From: Tabrizicola sp.
GTDB lineage: Bacteria; Pseudomonadota; Alphaproteobacteria; Rhodobacterales; Rhodobacteraceae
NCBI RefSeq assembly: GCF_016792905.1
Contig: NZ_JAEULP010000068.1
Coordinates: 1 to 64,000, forward strand
DNA length: 64,000 nucleotides
Reading direction: 5' to 3'
Of this stretch, positions 9,376 to 18,859 are shown piece after piece. Both the position numbers and the translations under genes were made by a program. Every line of letters begins with the position of its first letter. The stretch's first letter is position 1. The notes under the pieces are model-generated. The model searched no databases. It saw only the letters and a list, made by a program, of their open reading frames with translations, and had not been told where the DNA came from.

Positions 9376-10322
9376 GCGGCGGCTCCCTTGGGACGGTGGG
9401 GTTGGGTCGGGCGCTGGGTCCGGGCTTCGGTGAACCAGTCGCGGCAGGCGGCCTCGGCTGCGCTGACGCCGGGCAGGGCGCGGAGGCGGGCGAGTTCCGC
9501 CGCGACCTCCGGCCAGCGGCGGAGGATCGAGCGGTCCTGCACCTCGTTGCGGTTGGCGTGGCGGTGCCATTTCGAGCCGAGGCGATACTTGTTCGACAGG
9601 GGCCCCATGCCGCCGCCGCGGTCGTGCTTCAGCAGGAAGACGTCGGTCGAGCGGATGGCGTAGTGATTGATCACAGCCCCGCCCCGGACCGCGATCTCGG
9701 CCGGAGCGTAGCGGGCGCGCGGGGGGCCGTGCAGCACGGCGGAGGACAGCGGTTCGCCCGCGCCGTTCACGGCAAGGGGCGTTTCGATCCGGGGCGCGGT
9801 GGGCATGTGGTCGCTTGCCGCCGCGAAGTCGCGGAAGCGGAACAGCGACTTGAACTTGACGGTGGCGGGGTCGATCGCTGCCTCGCAGGCGGTGAAGGCA
9901 TTCAGCGTCTCGCCCGGCCAGTCGTTGTGACCGTTGTCGCCGAAGAGCCGCCAGGGCAGCGCGATCACATGGGCATCCTCGGCCCGGGCGACGAGCCCCC
10001 CCACCGGTGCCGCCCCGGGGGCGATGTTCAGGAATTCGTCGCTGTCGAGATGGGCCAGCCAGTTGGCGGGGCTGGGCTCCAGCTGCGCCATGACAAGGGA
10101 CGTGCCGCGGATTTGCGGCGGAACGCCGGGGGTCATCGGGTTCGGCAGGTGGTCGACGGCGCCATGGGTGGCGAGAACGTCGAGCAGGTGGTCGGAGCCA
10201 TCGTCGCAGTCGTTGGTGCATATGACAATGGGGCCGAAGCCGATCACCCGGTGGTAGGCCAGCCATTCCAGGATGTGGATGCCTTCGTTCCGCATGCAGG
10301 ACATGAGCGCGATGGCGGTCAC
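9372..10322 (-). CDS. glycosyltransferase family 2 (Glyco_tranf_2_4 type)
   Basis: I place the start at the GTG at 10320-10322, which overlaps the upstream stop as GTGA; the protein is then 316 aa and starts MTAIALMSCMRNEG. The N-terminal stretch RNEGIHILEWLAYHRVIGF followed by IVICTNDCDDGSDHLL is the hallmark of the PF13704-type family, with WLAHLDSDEFL giving the DxD-like metal/sugar-nucleotide site. Such enzymes move sugars onto cell-surface polysaccharides, but acceptor and donor cannot be read here. It is coupled at both ends by 4-nt overlaps, to the exported protein upstream and the MAPEG protein downstream. Confidence 0.85.
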   Translation of the reverse strand: MTAIALMSCMRNEGIHILEWLAYHRVIGFGPIVICTNDCDDGSDHLLDVLATHGAVDHLPNPMTPGVPPQIRGTSLVMAQLEPSPANWLAHLDSDEFLNIAPGAAPVGGLVARAEDAHVIALPWRLFGDNGHNDWPGETLNAFTACEAAIDPATVKFKSLFRFRDFAAASDHMPTAPRIETPLAVNGAGEPLSSAVLHGPPRARYAPAEIAVRGGAVINHYAIRSTDVFLLKHDRGGGMGPLSNKYRLGSKWHRHANRNEVQDRSILRRWPEVAAELARLRALPGVSAAEAACRDWFTEARTQRPTQPHRPKGAAA

Positions 10323-10726
10323 TGGAAGGCCCCGGGCAGTTTCAGCTCGAGGATCGTCAGGTTGAATTCGTAGTAGGTCTTCTGCCAGTCGGGGTGGGTG
10401 TCGCAAAGGCCCTTGACCTCGGCCCAGGGGGTGTCGTCGGCGGGCATCAGGACGGCGGGGTCGGCGGCGGTGGTGAAGGCGGCGATGGCGTCTTGCGGGA
10501 CGGTGTGGGCTTGCAGGATGGCGGTTGCGGCGGCGGTGTCCTTCTGCCAGTTCGTCAGGATTTGCTGGTGCGTCAGCGGGTCGAGGGCGGAGCAGGTGAG
10601 GAAGACGCGGTGTTCCGCGATGGCCTGCGACAGGAGGATGTCGGCGGCGGGGGTGCCGGTGGGGATGACCTGGGCCGACAGCGGGGCGGCGAGGAGGAGG
10701 GCGAGGAGTGGTGCGCTGTAGCGCAC
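10319..10726 (-). CDS. small exported protein of unknown function
   Basis: The product starts at a GTG (10724-10726) inside the palindrome at 10710-10731 and reads MRYSAPLLALLLAAPLSA, a good signal peptide, followed by a mature domain of about 117 aa with two cysteines (LTCSALDPLTHQQ and KGLCDTHPDWQ). Length with this start is 135 aa. The other in-frame start is the ATG at 10820-10822, which overlaps the upstream stop (ATGA) but would place a translated dispersed repeat before the signal peptide. Both starts lie in repeat DNA, so the true one is uncertain. I do not recognise the family. Confidence 0.65.
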   Translation of the reverse strand: MRYSAPLLALLLAAPLSAQVIPTGTPAADILLSQAIAEHRVFLTCSALDPLTHQQILTNWQKDTAAATAILQAHTVPQDAIAAFTTAADPAVLMPADDTPWAEVKGLCDTHPDWQKTYYEFNLTILELKLPGAFQ

Positions 10727-10731
10727 CCTAC
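10710..10731. repeat. short palindromic repeat (GGTGCGCTGTAGCGCACC type)
   Basis: This palindrome, with one central mismatch, matches the element at 11229-11250. It overlaps the likely start codon of the exported protein. Confidence 0.75.
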
Positions 10732-10739
10732 GGGTGGGA

Positions 10740-10822
10740 TGCGGGCGGCACTCTACCCCCGGCCCCTGCCCACGAGGGGGAGGGGAGGCGCTTGGCGCGG
10801 CGGTGTGGATGGGGCGGGTCAT
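10740..10822 (+). repeat. dispersed repeat, copy A
   Basis: An 83-bp block with the core CACGAGGGGGAGGGGAGGCG and the ending GGGCGGGTCATG closely matches the block at 11076-11162 in the same orientation. A third, shorter match is at 25031-25082. Copy A covers the 5-prime end of the exported-protein frame and the stop of the small upstream gene. Confidence 0.8.
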
Positions 10823-11058
10823 GCGGTTTCCAGGAATTCCGCCCGGTAGCCGCGACCGAAGGCGGCCTGCTTGTCGAGCCACGCTTGCGCGTTCTTGCGG
10901 TCGGCGACCTCGAAGAGGACGAGGACCGCGTTGCCGTCGCCTTTCCAGATTTGCAGGGTGTTGAGGCTGGCTGCGGCTATGTTCTCGGCTTCCGCGTCGA
11001 AGGCGGCTTTCCAGGCGGTGTAGTCGGGGGCGGAGGTCTGGATCAGGAGTTGGGTCAT
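10819..11058 (-). CDS. small conserved-looking protein, ferredoxin-like alpha/beta fold guess
   Basis: The 79-aa protein starts at an ATG (11056-11058) with AGGAG eight bases upstream. It reads MTQLLIQTSAPDYTAWKAAF, then IAAASLNTLQIWKGDGNAV, then VLFEVADRKNAQAWLDKQAA. The strand-helix-strand pattern with an aspartate/tryptophan pair resembles small dimeric alpha-beta barrel proteins (the antibiotic-biosynthesis-monooxygenase-like superfamily), but I do not recognise a named family. It is flanked by direct repeats A and B, and its last codons fall at the edge of copy A. Confidence 0.65.
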   Translation of the reverse strand: MTQLLIQTSAPDYTAWKAAFDAEAENIAAASLNTLQIWKGDGNAVLVLFEVADRKNAQAWLDKQAAFGRGYRAEFLETA

Positions 11059-11075
11059 TTGTGGGCTCCTTGGGC

Positions 11076-11162
11076 GGGCGGGGTGCCCCCCACCCCCCGG
11101 CCCCTTCCCACGAGGGGGAGGGGAGGCGCTTTGCGGGCGGCGGTGGGGGTGGGGTGGGTCAT
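11076..11162 (+). repeat. dispersed repeat, copy B
   Basis: Same orientation and about the same length as copy A, with the core CACGAGGGGGAGGGGAGGCG followed by GCTTTGCGGGCGGCGGTG. It ends in GGGTGGGTCATG as A ends in GGGCGGGTCATG. Confidence 0.8.
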
Positions 11163-11199
11163 GTGGGGTCCGGGGTGGGGGTGGCCGGCTGGAAGTAGT

Positions 11200-11250
11200 G
11201 TAGGGTGCGCTACAGCGCGTCGGCGGATGGTGCGCTATAGCGCACCCTAC
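11200..11250. repeat. large hairpin of paired 19-bp arms
   Basis: Arms at 11200-11218 and 11232-11250 are complementary with one mismatch. The right arm contains a perfect 18-bp palindrome, GGTGCGCTATAGCGCACC, at 11229-11246. The right arm matches the element at 10710-10731. It lies downstream of the small membrane-protein gene and could fold in the transcript. Confidence 0.75.
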
Positions 11251-11261
11251 GAAATGGAGCC

Positions 11262-11462
11262 TCACTCTTCACGCGAGAACAGCCGTCTCAGATGAACAAG
11301 CAGATCTCCAACCGATAGAAGCAGCAGCAGGCCGAAGAACAGCAATGCAACCGAAACAAGAATGTGCAGTCCTATTCCCCACATGCTGCTCCAACCAAAG
11401 AGGTGCGCGATCCACAATGCGAGGACAGCGTTTGGGATCAGCAACCACAAGACTCTGGCCAT
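11262..11462 (-). CDS. small two-helix membrane protein
   Basis: The 66-aa protein has two membrane segments: VLWLLIPNAVLALWIAHLFGW and LHILVSVALLFFGLLLLLSV, followed by a basic cytoplasmic tail LVHLRRLFSREE. A TTG one codon upstream (11463-11465) is an alternative start; GAGG lies six to nine bases before either. The base composition is clearly lower in G+C than the neighbouring suc genes, which suggests separate origin. No family recognised. Confidence 0.6.
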   Translation of the reverse strand: MARVLWLLIPNAVLALWIAHLFGWSSMWGIGLHILVSVALLFFGLLLLLSVGDLLVHLRRLFSREE

Positions 11463-11516
11463 CAAGGTAGACCTCGCGTTTGACGGTTTATCAGCGAAAA
11501 CAGAGTTCTCGTTGTT

Positions 11517-12776
11517 TCACAAATCCATCAACAGCCGCCTCGGGTCCTCCAGCGCTTCCTTGACCCGCACCAGGAACGTCACCGCGCCCTTGCCGTCGAC
11601 GATCCGGTGGTCGTAGCTCAGCGCGAGATACATCATCGGGCGGATGACGATCTGGCCGTTTACCACGACGGGGCGGTCCTGGATCTTGTGCATTCCCAGA
11701 ATCCCGGACTGCGGAGGGTTCAGGATGGGCGACGACATCAGGCTGCCGTAGACGCCGCCGTTGGAGATGGTGAAGGAGCCGCCCTGCATCTCTGCCATCG
11801 ACAGTTTGCCGTCGCGGGCGCGGAGGCCAAGCTCGGCGATCTTCTTCTCGATGGCGGCGAAGCTCATCTGGTCGGCGTCGCGCACCACGGGGACGACGAG
11901 GCCGGAGGGGGTGCCGACGGCGACGCCCATGTGGACGTAGTTCTTGTAGACCACGTCCTGGCCGTCGATCTCGGCGTTGACCTCGGGGACTTCCTTCAGC
12001 GCGTGGCAGCAGGCTTTGACGAAGAAGGACATGAAGCCGAGCTTGACGCCGTGCTTCTTCTCGAAGGCGTCCTTGTATTCGTTGCGCAAGGACATGATGC
12101 CGGACATGTCGACCTCGTTGTAGGTCGTCAGCATCGCGGCGGTGTTCTGCGCGTCCTTCAGGCGGCGGGCGATGGTCTGGCGCAGGCGCGTCATCTTCAC
12201 CCGTTCCTCGCGCGCGGCATCATCCGCTGGCACCGGGGCGCGCGGGATGGCGGCGGGGGCGGGTGCGGGGGCAGCGGCAGCGGCGGCGGCACCTGCGGCA
12301 CCGGCGACGGTGCGGGCGACGTCTTCCTTCATCACCCGACCGTCGCGGCCGGTGCCCTTGACCTCGTCGGCGGAAAGACCGGCCTCGGCCAGCGCCTTTT
12401 TCGCGGAGGGCGCGTTTTCCACGTCGGCGCGCGGGGTGACTTCCTCATGCCCCGCACCCGGCGAGCCGATGGCGGCGGCGGCCTTGATCTTCGGATCGGG
12501 CGTCACCGGAGCCGGGGCCTCGGCCTTCGGGGCCGCCGTCGCACCCTCGGTCACGATGGCGAGGCGGGCGTTGGCGGCGACGGTCGTGCCCTCCGGCGCC
12601 AGGATCTCGGCGAGGACGCCGGCGACGGGCGAGGGCACCTCGACCGAGACCTTGTCGGTTTCCAGTTCGCAGAGCATCTCGTCCTGCTTCACGGCATCGC
12701 CCGGTTTCTTGAACCAGGTCGATACGGTGGCCTCGGACACGGATTCGCCGAGGGCGGGCACCATTACATCAGTCAT
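11517..12776 (-). CDS. sucB: 2-oxoglutarate dehydrogenase E2, dihydrolipoyl succinyltransferase
   Basis: E2 transfers the succinyl group from the lipoyl arm to CoA and forms the core of the complex. The 419-aa protein has a lipoyl domain at 1-77 with the modified Lys in [10 protein letters not shown] (K42), an Ala/Pro-rich linker, a peripheral subunit-binding domain around residues 115-155 ([20 protein letters not shown]), a second Ala/Pro linker, and the catalytic domain ending [13 protein letters not shown] (H390, D394). It follows sucA by 20 bp. Confidence 0.97.
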   Translation of the reverse strand: MTDVMVPALGESVSEATVSTWFKKPGDAVKQDEMLCELETDKVSVEVPSPVAGVLAEILAPEGTTVAANARLAIVTEGATAAPKAEAPAPVTPDPKIKAAAAIGSPGAGHEEVTPRADVENAPSAKKALAEAGLSADEVKGTGRDGRVMKEDVARTVAGAAGAAAAAAAPAPAPAAIPRAPVPADDAAREERVKMTRLRQTIARRLKDAQNTAAMLTTYNEVDMSGIMSLRNEYKDAFEKKHGVKLGFMSFFVKACCHALKEVPEVNAEIDGQDVVYKNYVHMGVAVGTPSGLVVPVVRDADQMSFAAIEKKIAELGLRARDGKLSMAEMQGGSFTISNGGVYGSLMSSPILNPPQSGILGMHKIQDRPVVVNGQIVIRPMMYLALSYDHRIVDGKGAVTFLVRVKEALEDPRRLLMDL

Positions 12777-12796
12777 GTCTGTTCTCCGGTCTTCGG

Positions 12797-15766
12797 TCAG
12801 TTCAGGCCAAGGGCCTGGGCGACGAGTTGTTGCTGTTCGAATTTGTGGCGGGAGGCGAGGCCCGTGGCGGGCGAGGCGCTGGCCTTGCGGCCGGCGAAGC
12901 TCATCCGCGTGGGCTTGCCGCGCAGCTTGGTGAGGATCGCCTCAAGTTCGGGCTCGATGAAGGACCAGGCGCCCTGGTTCTTCGGTTCTTCCTGGCACCA
13001 GACGAATTCAGCCTTCGGGAAACGCCCGAGTTCCTGGGTGAGCGAGATGGACGGCACCGGGTAGAGCTGCTCGACGCGGAGGAGATAGGTGTCTTCCAGC
13101 CCCTGGGCGTCACGTTCGGCGAGGAGGTCGTAGTAGACCTTGCCCGAGCAGAGGACGACCCGCTTGATCTTGTCGTCGGGTTTCAGCTTCTGGGTCGAAT
13201 TGCCTTTCTGCGCATCGTCCCAGAGGACGCGGTGGAAGGTCGAGCCATCGGTGAAGTCTTCCGCCCGGCTGATCGCCATCGGATGCCGCAGGAGCGACTT
13301 CGGCGTCATCAGGATCAGCGGCTTCCGGTAGGTCCGGTGCAACTGGCGGCGCAGGATGTGGAAGTAGTTGGCGGGCGTCGAACAGTTGGCCACGATCCAG
13401 TTATCTTCGGCGCTGAGTTGCAGGAACCGTTCCAGCCGGGCCGAGGAATGCTCCGGCCCCTGGCCCTCGTAGCCGTGCGGCAGAAGCATGACGAGGCCCG
13501 ACATCCGCAGCCATTTCGATTCGCCCGAGTTGATGAACTGGTCGATCATGATCTGCGCGCCGTTGGCGAAATCGCCGAACTGGGCTTCCCAGAGCGTGAG
13601 CGCGTTCGGTTCCGACAGCGAATAGCCGTATTCGAAGCCAAGGACGGCATATTCCGAGAGCATCGAGTCGATGACCTCGTACCGCGCCTGGCCGGGGCGG
13701 ATGTGGTTCAGCGGATAGTAGCGTTCCTCGGTCGTCTGGTCGACCCAGCCGGAATGCCGCTGCGAGAAGGTGCCGCGGGTGCAGTCCTGGCCCGAGAGGC
13801 GCACCGGGAAGCCTTCCAGCTCCAGCGATCCGAAGGCCAGAGCCTCGGCCGTCGCCCAGTCGAAGCCTTGACCTTTTGCAAACATTTCCCGCTTTGCGTC
13901 GAGCTGACGGCCCACCGTCTTGTGCAAATCGAACCCGTCGGGCACGCGGGTCAGGGCTGCTCCCACTTCGGCAAGGGTCTCGGCCTTGATCCAGGTCTCG
14001 CCGCGCTGGTAGTTGTTGAGGTCCTTGGTCACAAGGTTCTTCCAGCGGCCGTCCAGCCAGTCGGCCTTGTTCGGCAGGAAGGACTTGCCGGCCTCGAACT
14101 CCTCGTTCAGCCGGGCCTGGAAAGCCGCTTTCATCTGCTCGATCTCGCCTTCCGGGATCAGGCCGTCGGCGACGAGGCGGTCGGTGTAAAGTTGCAGCGT
14201 GGTCTTCTGCTTGCGGATGCGGTTGTACATCGCCGGGTTGGTGAACATCGGCTCGTCGCCTTCGTTGTGACCGAAGCGGCGGTAGCAGAAGATGTCGATG
14301 ACCACGTCCTTGTGGAACTTCTGGCGGAACTCGGTCGCGACCTTGGCGGCATGGACCACGGCTTCCGGATCGTCGCCGTTGACGTGGAAGATCGGTGCCT
14401 CGACCATCAGGGCGATGTCGGTCGGATAGGGCGAGGAGCGGCTAAAGGCGGGCGCGGTGGTAAAACCGATCTGGTTGTTGACGATGATGTGGATGCAGCC
14501 GCCGGTGCGGTGGCCCTTGATGCCGGAAAGCTGAAGACATTCGGCGACCACGCCCTGACCGGCAAAGGCCGCGTCGCCGTGCAGAAGGATCGGCAGGCAG
14601 GCGGTGCGGTCGATGGCGTCGTTCATCTGGTCCTGCTTGGCGCGGACCTTGCCAAGGACGACGGGGTTCACGGCTTCAAGATGCGAGGGGTTGGCGGTCA
14701 GCGACAGGTGAACCTTGTTGCCGTCGAACTCACGGTCCGAGGAGGCGCCGAGGTGGTATTTCACGTCGCCCGAGCCATCCACGTCCTCGGGTTTGTAGGA
14801 CCCGCCCTGGAATTCGTGGAAGATCGCCCGGTAGGGTTTCAGCATCACGTTGGCAAGAATGTTCAACCGCCCCCGGTGCGGCATGCCGATGATGATGTCC
14901 TTCACCCCAAGCGCTCCGCCGCGCTTGATGATCTGCTCCATCGCCGGGATCACCGATTCCGCGCCGTCGAGGCCGAAGCGCTTGGTGCCCATGTATTTGA
15001 CATGGAGGAACTTCTCGTAGCCCTCTGCCTCGACCAGCTTGTTCAGGATTGCCTTGCGGCCCTCGCGCGTGAAGGCGATTTCCTTGCCATAGCCCTCGAT
15101 CCGCTCCTTCAGCCAGGCCGCCTGTTCGGGGTCGGAGATGTGCATGTACTGGAGCGCAAAGGTGCCGCAATAGGTGCGCTTCACGATGTCGATGATCTCG
15201 CGCATCGAGGCATGGGTCAGCCCCAGCACGTTGTCGATGAAGATCGGCCGGTCCATATCCGACTCGGCAAAGCCGTAGGAGACAGGCTCCAACTCCGGGT
15301 GGTTGCCGCGTTCGGTCATGCCGAGGGGGTCGAGGTCGGCGGCGAGGTGGCCACGGATCCGGTAGGCCCGGATGATCATGAGCGCGCGGATCGAGTCGAG
15401 CACGGCGCGCTGGATCTGTTCCTGGCTGAGGGCGACGCCTGCCTCGGCGGCCTTGGCGGCGATTTTCTCGCCCGCGGCCCGGGCTTCTTTCGCCGGGGGC
15501 GGAGCGGCCCATTCGCCGGTCAGCGCGGCGGTCAGGTCGTCGGCCGGATGTGGAGGCCAGTCGGTGCGGGCCCAGCTCGGACCGGACGCGGCGCGCTTTG
15601 CGTCGACCTCGCTGTCGCCAAGGGCGCGGAAGAACTCGGCCCAGGCTGCGTCGACCGAGTTGGGATCGGTGGCGTAGCGGGCCTGAAGCTGGTCGACGTA
15701 ATCGGCATTGGCCCCGTCGAGGAAAGAGGAAGAGTGGAACTGGGCGTTCGGGGATTGATCGGTCAT
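12797..15766 (-). CDS. sucA: 2-oxoglutarate dehydrogenase E1
   Basis: The thiamine-diphosphate-dependent E1 decarboxylates 2-oxoglutarate. The 989-aa length is normal. Visible features are the N-terminal [14 protein letters not shown] region, [12 protein letters not shown], the ThDP motif beginning [14 protein letters not shown] with NNQIGFTT, and the C-terminal domain with YPLNHI and [17 protein letters not shown]. Its ATG overlaps the stop of an upstream glycosyltransferase gene (ATGA, 15763-15766), so sucA translation is probably coupled to that gene, which is unusual. Confidence 0.97.
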   Translation of the reverse strand: MTDQSPNAQFHSSSFLDGANADYVDQLQARYATDPNSVDAAWAEFFRALGDSEVDAKRAASGPSWARTDWPPHPADDLTAALTGEWAAPPPAKEARAAGEKIAAKAAEAGVALSQEQIQRAVLDSIRALMIIRAYRIRGHLAADLDPLGMTERGNHPELEPVSYGFAESDMDRPIFIDNVLGLTHASMREIIDIVKRTYCGTFALQYMHISDPEQAAWLKERIEGYGKEIAFTREGRKAILNKLVEAEGYEKFLHVKYMGTKRFGLDGAESVIPAMEQIIKRGGALGVKDIIIGMPHRGRLNILANVMLKPYRAIFHEFQGGSYKPEDVDGSGDVKYHLGASSDREFDGNKVHLSLTANPSHLEAVNPVVLGKVRAKQDQMNDAIDRTACLPILLHGDAAFAGQGVVAECLQLSGIKGHRTGGCIHIIVNNQIGFTTAPAFSRSSPYPTDIALMVEAPIFHVNGDDPEAVVHAAKVATEFRQKFHKDVVIDIFCYRRFGHNEGDEPMFTNPAMYNRIRKQKTTLQLYTDRLVADGLIPEGEIEQMKAAFQARLNEEFEAGKSFLPNKADWLDGRWKNLVTKDLNNYQRGETWIKAETLAEVGAALTRVPDGFDLHKTVGRQLDAKREMFAKGQGFDWATAEALAFGSLELEGFPVRLSGQDCTRGTFSQRHSGWVDQTTEERYYPLNHIRPGQARYEVIDSMLSEYAVLGFEYGYSLSEPNALTLWEAQFGDFANGAQIMIDQFINSGESKWLRMSGLVMLLPHGYEGQGPEHSSARLERFLQLSAEDNWIVANCSTPANYFHILRRQLHRTYRKPLILMTPKSLLRHPMAISRAEDFTDGSTFHRVLWDDAQKGNSTQKLKPDDKIKRVVLCSGKVYYDLLAERDAQGLEDTYLLRVEQLYPVPSISLTQELGRFPKAEFVWCQEEPKNQGAWSFIEPELEAILTKLRGKPTRMSFAGRKASASPATGLASRHKFEQQQLVAQALGLN

Positions 15767-16920
15767 TTGCCTGATCCCTTGTGGTTGTGCGGAGACGTGG
15801 AAGCGGTCGGCCCGGCAGATGGAAGAACCGGGGCCGGACGAACGGATGGCCAGTCAAGGACGCGCATCTGCTGCGCTTGATACCAATCGTCAAAGCCTGT
15901 GCGGCCGTGGCGGAAGATGGCCACGGTGGGCCAGAAGGCGGAAAGCGCGCCCAGGAACTGCGGGAAGGTGAAGCGGCGACTGAGCCCGTCCTTCAGAAGC
16001 TCGGCCACGAGGCGGCGACCGTAGCGCAGGTAATAGGCCGGGATGTCGCGTACCGGGCGGGCGCTTTTGCGCGCAACGAAGGAAGCGAGGTTCATCAGCC
16101 CGAGCGTGATGGCCTTGCGGCGTTCGATCCGGCCGGAGGCGGCTTCGAAATGGTGGACGCGAGCGGTCTCGCAGAGGACGTTCATGCCGTGCCGAGAGAA
16201 GCGGTAGGTGGCGTCCAGATCTTCCGCCGGACAGTAGGAAAGCAGCGCGCTGTCGAAGGGCTCGCGCCGCGCGATCTCGGCACGGACGGTCATGGCATAG
16301 CCGGGCAGGAGCGGCAGGCGAAGGAGACGGAGGGCGCCGACTGTCACCGTCCCGGGCTTCTCCAGCCGCCGGGGCGTGTCGTAGGCGATGAAGTGGCTGG
16401 CGGCGTTCATCATGAAGACATGGTCCCAGATCCAGCGCAAGGCGGGATGGTCGCGCGGGCCAGAGCGGATGGCGGCGGACCCGGTGACCTTCCGGTCGTC
16501 GTCGGCGACCCGGGCTGCACCGGGGAGGTCAGGGGTGTTGACCGCAGATGCGGCGGCAATCTTGTGGCCGGTGTCGCCGGCGTAGATCTTGAGGATCGCT
16601 TCGGCGCAGTCGGAGAACATCAGGGTGTCGTCGTCGAAGAGAAAGAGGACATCGCCCACCGCGCGCCGAATGGCAATGTTGCGTTGATGGGTCAGCGATC
16701 TGAGGGGGCTGGCGATGTAGTGGAGCGCGGGTCTGGGGCCTTCGTGGGCCGCGAAGATGGCCTCGATCCGGGCGCGGTGCCGGTCCACGTTGTCGCTGGC
16801 GTCGACGATGATGATTTCCTGGGACGGGCAGGTCTGGAGAAGCGACAGCCTTACCGCCTGCTCCAGGATGTCGATCCGGTTCAGCGTGGGGATGCAGTGC
16901 GACCAGGTGGGGAGAGTCAT
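15763..16920 (-). CDS. glycosyltransferase family 2
   Basis: The start at 16920 (ATG) has GAGGG eight bases upstream, giving 385 aa. It reads MTLPTWSHCIPTLNRIDILE, then EIIIVDASDN, and LFLFDDDTLMF, the order of a GT-A glycosyltransferase with a DDD metal site. The acceptor is not apparent; a role in surface polysaccharide is the default inference. It lies immediately before sucA with a 4-nt overlap. A gap of 195 bp with a strong hairpin separates it from the next upstream gene. Confidence 0.85.
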   Translation of the reverse strand: MTLPTWSHCIPTLNRIDILEQAVRLSLLQTCPSQEIIIVDASDNVDRHRARIEAIFAAHEGPRPALHYIASPLRSLTHQRNIAIRRAVGDVLFLFDDDTLMFSDCAEAILKIYAGDTGHKIAAASAVNTPDLPGAARVADDDRKVTGSAAIRSGPRDHPALRWIWDHVFMMNAASHFIAYDTPRRLEKPGTVTVGALRLLRLPLLPGYAMTVRAEIARREPFDSALLSYCPAEDLDATYRFSRHGMNVLCETARVHHFEAASGRIERRKAITLGLMNLASFVARKSARPVRDIPAYYLRYGRRLVAELLKDGLSRRFTFPQFLGALSAFWPTVAIFRHGRTGFDDWYQAQQMRVLDWPSVRPAPVLPSAGPTASTSPHNHKGSGK

Positions 16921-16963
16921 GGGGCGACCCTCAAGCAAGACAAGGGCGTGGGCCGCCATGAAG

Positions 16964-16984
16964 CGGACCGGGATGCCCGGTCCG
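16964..16984. terminator. hairpin within the suc block
   Basis: A perfect 9-bp stem, CGGACCGGG / CCCGGTCCG, closes a three-base loop. There is no T run after it, so it may be a processing or attenuation site rather than a full terminator. It stands in the 195-bp space between the glycosyltransferase-like gene and the GT2 gene next to sucA. Confidence 0.45.
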
Positions 16985-17115
16985 GGACTTGCACGGACTT
17001 GGCAAGGCCGGTCCGCATGGCTTGCGTCGGCTTCATGCCGCACGACCGCGACGCAATTGCCACTGGTCCGATCAGGGAGGTGAAGGTCAGCTCTTGGTGC
17101 GTGCCTGTCATCGGA

Positions 17116-17898
17116 TCACAACCAGAGCGAGGGGGCGTACCGCCGGGTCATCCGGCGGACGGAATTCTTCAGTCGCGAGGGCAGGTCGTTGTAATTCTTG
17201 TTGGAGTCCGCGCCCACCCCGATCATGACGGGTTGCACGGCGAAACGGGGCTCGATCGCGGCGCCAGCTTTCCAGGCGTCGAGGTAGACCGGAAACAGCG
17301 CCTCTTCCACGACGAAGACATGGTCCGGCGTTCCGACGATCTGCCGCTTGTCGAGGATATGCTTGCGGTAGCCTTCGGGGGTGAAGCCGATGATCCGGGT
17401 GTCGGCCCATTTGTCCGTGCCGAAGCCGCGCAGGGCGCGCGGCACGAGGCGCAGGTCGATGTAGAGCTGGAACGCAGGCGGGGCGGTGCGGATGAGGGCG
17501 GCGATGTTCTGGATGATCAGCCGCCCGGTGACCTTCCAGTACCGGGTGGTTTCCGGCTGGCCCTTGATGGCTTCCGCGTAGCCCTTGTCCATCAGGGTCA
17601 GCTCGGCATGGCCCTTGCCGTAGTCAGGCGGGCAGTCGGAGAGCGCCTGGATGAAGCGGGCCGGGATCTTGTCGGGGTTGTCGGTTTTCGCGATGGCTTC
17701 GAGGCTGGAGAGGTCGGCGTCGGAGTTTTCAAGGAAGAGGATGCCGTCCACGACACCTTTCCCGAGCCCGAGATAGAACCGCAGCGCCTGTTCGTAGTCG
17801 CGGCGGCGGACCCCGGGGTCACACCTGGCGGTGCTGAAGTTGTCCGCCATCGGTCGGATGGTGGCGGTCAGCAGGATGATGTTCTTCGGGCGGGTCAT
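17116..17898 (-). CDS. putative glycosyltransferase-like protein
   Basis: The 260-aa protein opens MTRPKNIILLTATIRP and continues RRRDYEQALRFYLGLG, GILFLENSDADLSSL and RYWKVTGRLIIQNIAAL. This order of a short N-terminal beta strand, a charged helix, an EN-S-D motif and a K-x-TGR motif resembles some polysaccharide-synthesis glycosyltransferases, but I cannot name the family. No signal peptide or membrane segment. It lies between sucD and the GT2 gene, with glycosyltransferase neighbours on both sides of sucD, which supports the guess. Confidence 0.5.
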   Translation of the reverse strand: MTRPKNIILLTATIRPMADNFSTARCDPGVRRRDYEQALRFYLGLGKGVVDGILFLENSDADLSSLEAIAKTDNPDKIPARFIQALSDCPPDYGKGHAELTLMDKGYAEAIKGQPETTRYWKVTGRLIIQNIAALIRTAPPAFQLYIDLRLVPRALRGFGTDKWADTRIIGFTPEGYRKHILDKRQIVGTPDHVFVVEEALFPVYLDAWKAGAAIEPRFAVQPVMIGVGADSNKNYNDLPSRLKNSVRRMTRRYAPSLWL

Positions 17899-17953
17899 GG
17901 GGAGACCTCCCGCCTTCCTTGGAACCCCTGCTGCCCTCCGCCCCGTCGCATGA

Positions 17954-18838
17954 TCAGCCCTTGATTGCCTTCAGCACCGCCTCGCCCAAGCCCGCCGGGC
18001 TGTCGGCCACCACGATCCCGGCGCGTTTCATCGCCTCGATCTTCGAGCCCGCGTCGCCCTTGCCGCCCGCGACGATGGCTCCGGCATGGCCCATGCGGCG
18101 GCCCGGGGGGGCGGTGCGGCCGGCGATGAAACCGGCGGTGGGTTTCCAGCGGCCCTTCTTCTTTTCATCGGCGAGGAACTGGGCGGCGTCTTCTTCGGCG
18201 GCCCCGCCGATCTCGCCGATCATGATGATCGACTGGGTCGCCGGGTCGGCGAGGAACATCTCCAGCACGTCGATATGTTCGGTGCCCTTGATCGGGTCGC
18301 CGCCGATGCCGACGGCGGTGGTCTGGCCGAGGCCGACATCGGTGGTCTGCTTCACGGCCTCATAGGTCAGCGTGCCGGAGCGGGAGACGACGCCGACCGA
18401 GCCCTTGGAGAAGATGGACCCCGGCATGATGCCGATCTTGCATTCGCCGGGGGTCAGGACGCCGGGGCAGTTCGGGCCGATGAGGCGGGACTTCGAGTTG
18501 ATGAGCGCGCGCTTGACCTTCATCATGTCGAGGACCGGGATGCCCTCGGTGATGCAGACGATCAGCGGGATTTCGGCGTCGATGGCCTCAAGGATCGAGT
18601 CGGCGGCGAAGGGCGGCGGGACGTAGATTGCGGTCGCATCGGCGCCGGTCCTGACCACGGCCTCGTGGACGGAGTCGAAGACGGGGAGGCCGAGGTGTTC
18701 GGTCCCGCCCTTGCCGGGGGTCACGCCGCCGACCATCTGCGTGCCGTAGGCGATGGCCTGTTCGGAGTGGAAGGTGCCCTGCGAGCCGGTGAAGCCTTGG
18801 CAGATGACTTTCGTTGATTTGTTGACGAGGACGGACAT
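17954..18838 (-). CDS. sucD: succinyl-CoA synthetase alpha subunit
   Basis: With SucC it converts succinyl-CoA to succinate with substrate-level phosphorylation. The 294-aa protein begins [21 protein letters not shown], a CoA-binding Rossmann domain, and has the phosphorylated active-site His in [11 protein letters not shown] (H251). The gene is separated from sucC by a glycosyltransferase gene, whereas sucC and sucD are normally adjacent. Confidence 0.97.
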   Translation of the reverse strand: MSVLVNKSTKVICQGFTGSQGTFHSEQAIAYGTQMVGGVTPGKGGTEHLGLPVFDSVHEAVVRTGADATAIYVPPPFAADSILEAIDAEIPLIVCITEGIPVLDMMKVKRALINSKSRLIGPNCPGVLTPGECKIGIMPGSIFSKGSVGVVSRSGTLTYEAVKQTTDVGLGQTTAVGIGGDPIKGTEHIDVLEMFLADPATQSIIMIGEIGGAAEEDAAQFLADEKKKGRWKPTAGFIAGRTAPPGRRMGHAGAIVAGGKGDAGSKIEAMKRAGIVVADSPAGLGEAVLKAIKG

Positions 18839-18859
18839 GGGGCTTTCCTTGTGACGATC

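Noticed and set aside
12827-15880. Very long open frame on the plus strand antisense to sucA
   Set aside because: It is a shadow of high-GC codon bias; the minus strand encodes a complete SucA with all motifs.
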